From assembly GCF_928381705.1 (NCBI RefSeq), contig NZ_CAKMSR010000001.1:248001-312000 (forward strand): 64,000 nt of DNA. Reading direction: 5' to 3'. A model generated the notes under the pieces. That model ran no database searches, had not been told where the DNA came from, and worked only from the letters and a program-made list of their open reading frames with translations. Made by a program: the position numbers and the translations under genes. This document shows positions 58,294 through 64,000 of this stretch, in pieces (within the stretch, counting starts at the first letter, position 1; every line of letters starts with the position of its first letter). Source of the stretch: Rothia nasimurium. Lineage in GTDB: Bacteria; Actinomycetota; Actinomycetes; Actinomycetales; Micrococcaceae.

Positions 58294-59775
58294 ATGGGTT
58301 TTGGTCAGCAGGTTAAAAGTTTAAAGAAGCGAGCTCGGGATCATAGTCGCCTGGGCTGGCAGCGTATGAAGGACGGCTTTTTCCAGTCTCTTCAGATTGT
58401 GGTCTCGGGTATCGGGGCCTATCTTTTTGCGGAGAAGGTGCTGGGGCATACCGAACCGATTTTTGCGGCAACCGCTGCCATTGTTTCTCTGGGTTATATC
58501 ACCGGCGCTACCCACGCCCGCCGCATCCTTGAGGTGTCGTTTGGTGTGACCCTGGGTATTTTGATGGGCGATATGATGATGCTCGCCCTGGGTCGGGGTA
58601 TCTGGCAGGCGGGCCTGGTCATGTTCCTGTCGATTATGCTGGCCCGTTTTTTGGATAACGGTATTCTCTTCACCATTCAGATGGGCTTGCAGTCCTGCCT
58701 GGTGGTGCTGCTTCCTCCAAATGTTGATGGCCCCTTTGCTCGTAGTCTAGATGGCATTGTGGGTGGGCTGTGTGCCTTCTTGCTCATGTTCCTTTTCCCC
58801 AAGGATCCCCGTCGTACTCCGCGTGAGAACGCTAAAAAGATGATGAGAGCTTTTGCTGCGGTCTTCCGCGACGCCGGTGAGGCGATGGAGCACTACGACG
58901 GCAAGGAGGCCTGGCATGCCCTGGCGTCCGCCCGTCGTCTACAGCCTCTCTATAACACCTGTGAGAAGGACATTATTACTTCAAAGGGCATGGCCCAGCT
59001 GGCCTGGACTGGCCGGTCTCATATGAAGGAGCTCGACCGCTATTCCCAGGCCCTGAGCAAGATTGACTACGCTATCCGCAACACCCGGGTGCTTAACCGC
59101 CGACTCGCTTCAACCATCAATAACGTGCATATTTCGCAAGAGGCTATCACCTCTATCGCTGAGGCGCTCAAGAGTATTGGTGACGCGGTGGAGGCGCTGG
59201 GTGAGGGTATGTCTGCCCCCGATGCGGACGTCCGTACCGAGCGGAAGATGAAGGCCCGCCGTGATCTCTCACATCTGGCTGGTCGCCTGGAGCCGCACAT
59301 GATGGGTGTGCGCACCATGGAGGCTGAGGCCCTGGTGCTGATGCTCCGCCCCCTGGTGGTCGACCTTTTGGAGGCTTCGGGCCTGACCCACCAGCAGGCG
59401 GTCGATATGCTGGTGCCCCTGGGTGATTCCATGACGGAGCACGCCCCCACCACTACGATGCTCCCGGTGCAGGCTGATGCGGACGCCGGTGGTCAGCAGG
59501 GTTCCCGCCGGCAGCGGGTGGAGCAGAAGCACCGGGACGATACCCGTCAGCTCACCACGGTTCTTCGCGCAAAAGACCACGCCCCCATTCGGGAGATTCG
59601 CGAAGCCTCGGTACGCGACCCCCGCAGTATGCCTGCCGTACCGCCTGCGGGAACCGGGGCGGACGCGTCCTCCCAGATGCTCGACAGCGCCGCTAGGGTT
59701 GAGAAGCAGCAGGCCCTGAACACAGCCCAGCTGACCGTAATCGAGCAGAACCTCAAGAAGGAGAAGGGCGACTAG
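58294..59775 (+). CDS. FUSC/aromatic acid exporter-like membrane protein
   Basis: A 493-residue protein. Residues about 20-150 contain five to six hydrophobic segments (SLQIVVSGIGAYLFAEKVLG, AATAAIVSLGYITG, ILEVSFGVTLGILMGDMMML, and others) of the ArAE/FUSC type; the rest is cytosolic and helical with a long Pro/Gln-rich tail. The family is thought to export aromatic acids or help cell-envelope processes; the role here is unknown. TAGAAT at 58281-58286 would place transcription start at about the ATG 58294, so the mRNA may be leaderless; GTG 58288 is an alternative. Overlaps radA tail to tail by 4 nt. Confidence 0.82.
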   Translation: MGFGQQVKSLKKRARDHSRLGWQRMKDGFFQSLQIVVSGIGAYLFAEKVLGHTEPIFAATAAIVSLGYITGATHARRILEVSFGVTLGILMGDMMMLALGRGIWQAGLVMFLSIMLARFLDNGILFTIQMGLQSCLVVLLPPNVDGPFARSLDGIVGGLCAFLLMFLFPKDPRRTPRENAKKMMRAFAAVFRDAGEAMEHYDGKEAWHALASARRLQPLYNTCEKDIITSKGMAQLAWTGRSHMKELDRYSQALSKIDYAIRNTRVLNRRLASTINNVHISQEAITSIAEALKSIGDAVEALGEGMSAPDADVRTERKMKARRDLSHLAGRLEPHMMGVRTMEAEALVLMLRPLVVDLLEASGLTHQQAVDMLVPLGDSMTEHAPTTTMLPVQADADAGGQQGSRRQRVEQKHRDDTRQLTTVLRAKDHAPIREIREASVRDPRSMPAVPPAGTGADASSQMLDSAARVEKQQALNTAQLTVIEQNLKKEKGD

Positions 59776-61175
59776 CCCTGGCCGGGGAAGAGCAGGGCCA
59801 GAGCCTCCCCCAGTGAGGCGACCTCGCGTACCGACACCCCGGCGGGTACATCACCCACACCGGCCGGTGAGGCAGGCACAATCACGTGGGTAAAGCCCAG
59901 TCGCCCGACCTCGGCGATACGCTGGCGGATGCCGGGAACAGCTCGTACCTCGCCCGCTAGACCGACTTCGCCAAAGACCGCCAGTTTGCGGGGCAGAGGC
60001 TTATCTTGGGCGGCGGAGGCCAGGGCGATGACGCAGGCCAGGTCGGCGGACGGCTCAGAAATCTTAGCTCCGCCCACCGTTGAGATATAGCAGTCTAGCT
60101 TGCCCACGTTGAACCCGGCCCGCTTCTGGAGCACAGCCAGCAGCATAGATATACGGGAGCTGTCGAGGCCGCTGGTGGTTCTTCGGGGCTGCGGGGTGGC
60201 ACTGGTGTCGAGCAGAGCCTGAACCTCGGCGAGCAGGGGGCGGCGGCCTTCCATGGTGACGGTGACGCAGGTGCCCGATACCGGGTGCGGGGTGCGGGAG
60301 ACAAAGAGGCCCGAGGGGTCGGTGACGGGGGCGATGCCGTCCTCGTGCATATCGAAACAGCCCACTTCGTCAGTGGGGCCAAAGCGGTTCTTGATAGCCC
60401 GCAGCATACGAATAGGGGTGTGCTTATCGCCCTCGAACTGGCAGACAACATCAACCAGGTGCTCCAGCAGGCGGGGGCCAGCGATAGTGCCCTCCTTTGT
60501 CACATGGCCCACTAACAGGGTGCACATATTGCGGCGTTTAGCGGCAGCAATCAGCGAGGCGGCCACCTCTCGCACCTGGGTGACGCCGCCAGCGCTCCCC
60601 TCGACCTCGGATGAGGCCAGGGTCTGCACCGAGTCCACAATCAGTAGGTCGGGGTTGACCTGCTCGATATGGGCCAGGGCGGTGCCGAGATCGGTTTCGC
60701 TGGTCAGGTAGAGGGTATCGGCCAGGGCGCCAATGCGGTCGGCGCGGAGCTTGACCTGGGCGGCTGATTCTTCGCCGGTCACATACAGGACGTTGTGGGG
60801 CTTTCCCGTTGACTCCCCGCGAGCAAAGGTAGCGGCCACGTCGAGCAGCAGGGTGGATTTACCGACGCCGGGTTCACCGGCCATAAGAATTACTGCCCCC
60901 GGCACCAGACCACCGCCTAAGACACGGTCGAACTCCGGGTTGCAGGTGCTCATGTACTGAGCCACGGTAGAATCAACCCGCCCAATGGGCTGGGCGGGGG
61001 TCTGCACACTCGATGCCACGGTGGTTTTCGCGGCGACCGGTCCGACGGCTTCTTCTACGGTGCCCCAGGACTGGCATTCGCCGCAACGCCCCACCCATTT
61101 AGCGGTGGTCCAGCCGCATTCGGTGCAGCGGTAGGCGTTAGCGGAGCGTGATCGGGTTGTTTTACGGGTAGCCAT
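59772..61175 (-). CDS. radA: DNA repair protein RadA/Sms
   Basis: A 467-residue RecA-like ATPase/helicase acting in recombination intermediate processing. The N-terminal zinc finger is CTECGWTTAKWVGRCGECQS near residue 17. Walker A is GEPGVGKSTLLL near 100, and the RadA-specific KNRFGPTDEVG motif is near 257. The C-terminal Lon-protease-like domain has LDSSRISMLLAVLQKRAG and the inactive-protease region. It is 64 nt downstream of disA in the same direction; radA-disA pairing is widespread in Gram-positives. Confidence 0.96.
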   Translation of the reverse strand: MATRKTTRSRSANAYRCTECGWTTAKWVGRCGECQSWGTVEEAVGPVAAKTTVASSVQTPAQPIGRVDSTVAQYMSTCNPEFDRVLGGGLVPGAVILMAGEPGVGKSTLLLDVAATFARGESTGKPHNVLYVTGEESAAQVKLRADRIGALADTLYLTSETDLGTALAHIEQVNPDLLIVDSVQTLASSEVEGSAGGVTQVREVAASLIAAAKRRNMCTLLVGHVTKEGTIAGPRLLEHLVDVVCQFEGDKHTPIRMLRAIKNRFGPTDEVGCFDMHEDGIAPVTDPSGLFVSRTPHPVSGTCVTVTMEGRRPLLAEVQALLDTSATPQPRRTTSGLDSSRISMLLAVLQKRAGFNVGKLDCYISTVGGAKISEPSADLACVIALASAAQDKPLPRKLAVFGEVGLAGEVRAVPGIRQRIAEVGRLGFTHVIVPASPAGVGDVPAGVSVREVASLGEALALLFPGQG

Positions 61176-61239
61176 ATCAACAGCATAAGGCTGGTGGCTG
61201 ACACTTTAAGCACGGCCAGCTACCGCCAGCAGCTAAAGC

Positions 61240-62307
61240 CTACATAAATCTCTCTAAGAGCGAGCTTTCGGCCATGCGGGAGAGGGATTCTCGAATCACG
61301 CGGGCACGCTGTTCACCGATACCCTCAACAGCCCGCAGGTCATCGAGGCTGGCGGCCATGAGCGACTGTAGGCCGTCAAAGCGGTCGACCAGGCGGTCAG
61401 CGACCGCCCCGGGCATGGACTTGATACCGGCTAATAGGCGGTGCCCGTGGGGGTGGAGCGGGGCGTCCAGTTCCTCACCCAACCCTGCGGTGCGGGCGAT
61501 GGTCAGGGGGTCAACGATTTCCTTATCGTCGAGCTGGGCCAGGGCATCTACAGCGGCCTGAAGCTCTTCGGGGCTGGTGTCTGCGGGCAGGTAATCTCGC
61601 AAGACGACCCAGGTAGCGGGCAGGTCGTGGGTGGTCAGTTCTTCAAGCTGCAGAGCAACCAGGCGGCCCACGTTGCCCAGCTCCACCACGTAGTGGCCCG
61701 CCTCGACGGTAATTCTGCGAACCATCTCCATGCGCTGTAGGGTGCTGGCTACATCGCGCAGGGTTACGTTAGCTTCAATTTCGAGGGAGGACAGCTGGTA
61801 GAGCACCTGTTCAAGGCGTTCGGTGTAGCTATCGAGGGTGCGGATAGCCTGGTTGGCGCGGCTCATGAGCGACTGGGTATCTTCGACCGTGTAACGAATC
61901 CCCTCAGTATAGACCGAAATCAGGGACATCGAGGCACTCACCGCAATGACGGGGAAGCCGGTTTGTTTTGCCACGCGTTCTGCGGTGCGGTGGCGGGTAC
62001 CCGACTCATTGGTGTCGATGGACGGGTCGGGCAGCAGCTGCACCCCGGCTGCCAGCAGGGTGGAAGCGTCCTTGTCGCAAACAATCGCGCCGTCCATCTT
62101 GGCGAGCTCCCGCACGCGCGTGGCAGAGAATTCGGTGTTGATAGCAAACCCGCCCGACGACATCTGCGCTACGGTCTTATCGCTGCCCAGTACGATCAGC
62201 GCACCGGTGCGGCCGCGCAAGATACGTTCTAGCCCCTCGCGGAGTTCGGTACCGGGGGCGATTTGGGCGATTGTTTTCAGCAGAGATTCACTATAAACCG
62301 TTAGCAC
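61240..62307 (-). CDS. disA: diadenylate cyclase, DNA integrity scanning protein
   Basis: A 355-residue enzyme that makes c-di-AMP from two ATP and scans DNA for branched lesions. The cyclase motifs are DGAIVCD near residue 68 and SGTRHRTAERVA near 98 (RHR). The C-terminal helix-hairpin-helix DNA-binding unit is LRAVEGIGEQRARVIRESLS. I start at GTG 62307 (LTVYSESLLKTI), giving the normal length; a longer frame to 62595 adds 96 Arg/His/Pro-rich residues that overlap the next gene and are spurious. No strong ribosome site. Followed by radA. Confidence 0.95.
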   Translation of the reverse strand: MLTVYSESLLKTIAQIAPGTELREGLERILRGRTGALIVLGSDKTVAQMSSGGFAINTEFSATRVRELAKMDGAIVCDKDASTLLAAGVQLLPDPSIDTNESGTRHRTAERVAKQTGFPVIAVSASMSLISVYTEGIRYTVEDTQSLMSRANQAIRTLDSYTERLEQVLYQLSSLEIEANVTLRDVASTLQRMEMVRRITVEAGHYVVELGNVGRLVALQLEELTTHDLPATWVVLRDYLPADTSPEELQAAVDALAQLDDKEIVDPLTIARTAGLGEELDAPLHPHGHRLLAGIKSMPGAVADRLVDRFDGLQSLMAASLDDLRAVEGIGEQRARVIRESLSRMAESSLLERFM

Positions 62308-62344
62308 TCCACCAATTTTAGTGCACAGAGGGGCTAGAAACGGC

Positions 62345-62379
62345 ACCGCCCCGGCACGCGCAGGGCGGGCCGGGGCGGT
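62345..62379 (-). terminator. 11-bp GC-rich hairpin
   Basis: ACCGCCCCGGC pairs perfectly with GCCGGGGCGGT; it lies just past the stop of the 62403-63185 gene and upstream of disA. No T-run. Confidence 0.65.
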
Positions 62380-62402
62380 AGCGGTCTGTGGGGCTAGGGG
62401 TC

Positions 62403-63185
62403 TTAGCCGGTGACGATGATACGGACGGGCTGTGAGGTCACGCCGTTGACGGTTGCGGTTGCCCAGTAGTAGCCGGGCTGGATGGTTGCTGCGGTGTTGC
62501 AGCCCAGGACGTTGAGGGAGCGGTTCCAGGTCAGGGCGGTGGTGTTGGTGGCACCGGCGGCAACTTCGGCGTCGGCTACGGGGTTGGCGTAGCACTGGGC
62601 GTAGTTGTAGACCTGGGCGGGGCCGGAGGTGATGTTAACGTCTACGTTGTTAACGCCGCCGGTCACGATGCAGGGGTTACCCGAGGTGTTGGTGTAGGTG
62701 ACAGCCAGGGCGGGGTTCTGGCCTGCTGCGTAGCTGTTGCGGTCGGCGGTCAGGCTTACCTGCAGGTCGGCTGCGGTGCAGGCTGCCACAACAGCCTCGG
62801 TGGGTGAGGCGGACGCAGTGGGTTCAGCTGATTCGCTAGGCTCAGCGGACGCGGTTGCTGAGGCGCTCTCGCTGGCGGTGGCTGATTCACTTGCGTCGGC
62901 TGACGCTGATTCGCTGGCGCTTGCGGAGTCGCTAGGCTCAGCGCTTTCTGAGGGGGTCGCTGATTCGGTGGCGCGCTGGCTAAAGTCGCTGAAGGCTTCG
63001 GCGCTGGTTGAGGTGCTTGCGGTTGCGGTTGCGTTATCGGAGCTATTACCGCGGCCTGCTAACCAGCTGATGAGGCCGATAATGAGGAGCAGGACAAGGA
63101 CCAGGATGAGGACGGCAACAATGCGGCGGCGGCGGTAGACCTCGGGTGAGACTTCTTCCACCTGTGAATCAACGTTTTCAGACAT
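62403..63185 (-). CDS. single-pass surface protein with Ser/Ala/Glu repeat stalk
   Basis: A 260-residue protein: a cytosolic N-terminus (about 1-21, ending YRRRR), one membrane helix (IVAVLILVLVLLLIIGLISW), a low-complexity stalk of Ser/Ala/Glu/Pro repeats such as SESASADASESATASESASA at about 75-125, and a C-terminal beta-rich domain of 120 residues with four Cys (AACTAAD, NPCIVTGG, AQCYANP, LGCNTAA), probably two disulfides. The outer domain would sit outside the cell. Function unknown; it resembles DUF4232-like exported domains in composition. Confidence 0.8.
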   Translation of the reverse strand: MSENVDSQVEEVSPEVYRRRRIVAVLILVLVLLLIIGLISWLAGRGNSSDNATATASTSTSAEAFSDFSQRATESATPSESAEPSDSASASESASADASESATASESASATASAEPSESAEPTASASPTEAVVAACTAADLQVSLTADRNSYAAGQNPALAVTYTNTSGNPCIVTGGVNNVDVNITSGPAQVYNYAQCYANPVADAEVAAGATNTTALTWNRSLNVLGCNTAATIQPGYYWATATVNGVTSQPVRIIVTG

Positions 63186-63271
63186 ACATCTAGAGTACCT
63201 TTTTCTATGCCACCTGCGGAACTTTTGGGCTGTGTTCGTCCTCCTGGTTACAGGTGTTTTAGAGTGTTGGA

Positions 63272-64000
63272 GTGTCTTTTACTTTGCCGCTGAGCCAGCT
63301 CACTCCCCAGGAACTTGAAAACCTGCACACCGAGATTAACGGGTGGTACCTGGAGCACCGCCGCGATTTACCCTGGCGTACCGGGAGTAATACACCCTGG
63401 GAGGTGATGGTCAGCGAGTTTATGCTGCAACAGACTCCGGTCAAGCGGGTCTTACCGGTGTGGGAAACCTGGTTGGAGCGCTGGCCTACTCCCGCTGATT
63501 TGGCGGCTGAGGATTCCGGTGAAGCTGTGCGTGCCTGGGGACGCCTGGGCTACCCCCGCCGAGCCCTGCGGCTGCATGCTGCGGCCCAGGCTATCGTTCA
63601 GAAGCACGGTGGCCAAGTACCCGGCAGCTACGAGGAGCTGCTGGCTTTACCCGGTGTAGGTTCATATACCGCTGCGGCTATATCTGTGTTTGCCTTTGGG
63701 GCGCGGGCCACGGTGATTGATACCAATATTCGCCGGGTCCATGCCCGCCTTATCTCGGGCAAGGCGCTGCCGTCTAAGGCACTCACAGCAGCCGAAACCC
63801 GTTTAGCTGACGAGCTCATGCCCGCCGATCTGGCGGCGTCCTGTCTGTGGAATGTATCGGTCATGGAGCTAGGGGCTCTCATCTGCACCGCTAAAGCCCC
63901 GAGCTGCGAGCGCTGCCCGGTGGTGGATTCCTGCGCCTGGGTTGCGGCAGGACGCCCCGAGGCCGACTATGTGCCTAAGGGTCAGGCCTGGGCCGGTACC
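63272..64000 (+). CDS. mutY: A/G-specific adenine glycosylase, C-terminus cut by window edge
   Basis: The first 243 codons of MutY, which removes adenine opposite 8-oxoguanine. Motifs: RDLPWR near residue 29, the catalytic Glu in VSEFMLQQTPVKRV near 48, the HhH with LLALPGVGSYTAAAI near 128, and the catalytic Asp in VIDTNIRRVHARL. The [4Fe-4S] cluster Cys pattern ICTAKAPSCERCPVVDSC (C-x6-C-x2-C-x5-C) is complete. I use GTG 63272; TTG 63284 is possible. The 8-oxoG-recognition domain lies beyond the window. Confidence 0.95.
   Translation, partial: MSFTLPLSQLTPQELENLHTEINGWYLEHRRDLPWRTGSNTPWEVMVSEFMLQQTPVKRVLPVWETWLERWPTPADLAAEDSGEAVRAWGRLGYPRRALRLHAAAQAIVQKHGGQVPGSYEELLALPGVGSYTAAAISVFAFGARATVIDTNIRRVHARLISGKALPSKALTAAETRLADELMPADLAASCLWNVSVMELGALICTAKAPSCERCPVVDSCAWVAAGRPEADYVPKGQAWAGT

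Noticed and set aside
62308..62595. 96-residue N-terminal extension of DisA
   Set aside because: Arg/His/Pro-rich, overlaps the 3' end of the next gene and its terminator, and would exceed the family length.

Overview
The window is a high-GC actinobacterial chromosome segment. Gene content (DisA-RadA-MutY neighbourhood, cstA-ybdD, pstSCAB, a DUF47-Pit pair, an S8 protease with SLH repeats, many GTG starts and AGGAG-type ribosome sites) points to Micrococcaceae, most likely Rothia or a close relative. The genus is an inference from protein style; no rRNA is present.

Layout. 1-9.8 kb is ordinary chromosome, mostly minus strand: a truncated acyltransferase, cstA with its small partner, a quinone oxidoreductase, two tRNA-Ser genes, a SixA-like phosphatase with an esterase, a winged-helix regulator and upp. 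10,035-34,047 is accessory DNA: two integrative elements in tandem, A (9.5 kb) and B (14.5 kb), bounded by three copies of a 23-bp core that is the 3' end of the intact tRNA-Ser(CGA) gene at 34,048-34,138. 34.2-64 kb is chromosome again: a TetR regulator, tadA, recQ, asparaginase-like gene, a patch of decayed plasmid and secreted-protein genes (39.3-41 kb), a sulfurtransferase, a 3-hydroxyacyl-CoA dehydrogenase, tRNA-Lys, an interrupted fetB-like gene, a large surface protease, Pit phosphate uptake, two cell-surface glycan genes, the Pst operon under a PHO box, then radA, disA and mutY.

The interesting part is the element pair. Each carries a closely related tyrosine integrase, an XRE repressor facing an excisionase-like HTH gene, a winged-helix replication protein, and a recognisable iteron origin with similar iteron spacing. 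Element B has five palindromic iterons, a perfect DnaA box and AT-rich direct repeats inside its rep gene. Element A has five 22-bp iterons and a dense array of perfect palindromes just downstream of its rep gene. Neither has capsid, terminase, portal, relaxase or FtsK/TraB-type genes, so they are neither ordinary prophages nor classical actinomycete conjugative elements. They look like a family of small replicating integrative elements, possibly phage satellites. Their cargo is mostly unrecognised: a paralogous pair of about 313-residue proteins near both ends of B, zinc-ribbon proteins, and a Doc/Fic toxin in A. An 8-mer, GCGAGCGC, is strongly concentrated inside both elements.

All coordinates and repeats were read by eye. 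Family assignments rest on recognised motifs, not on searches.
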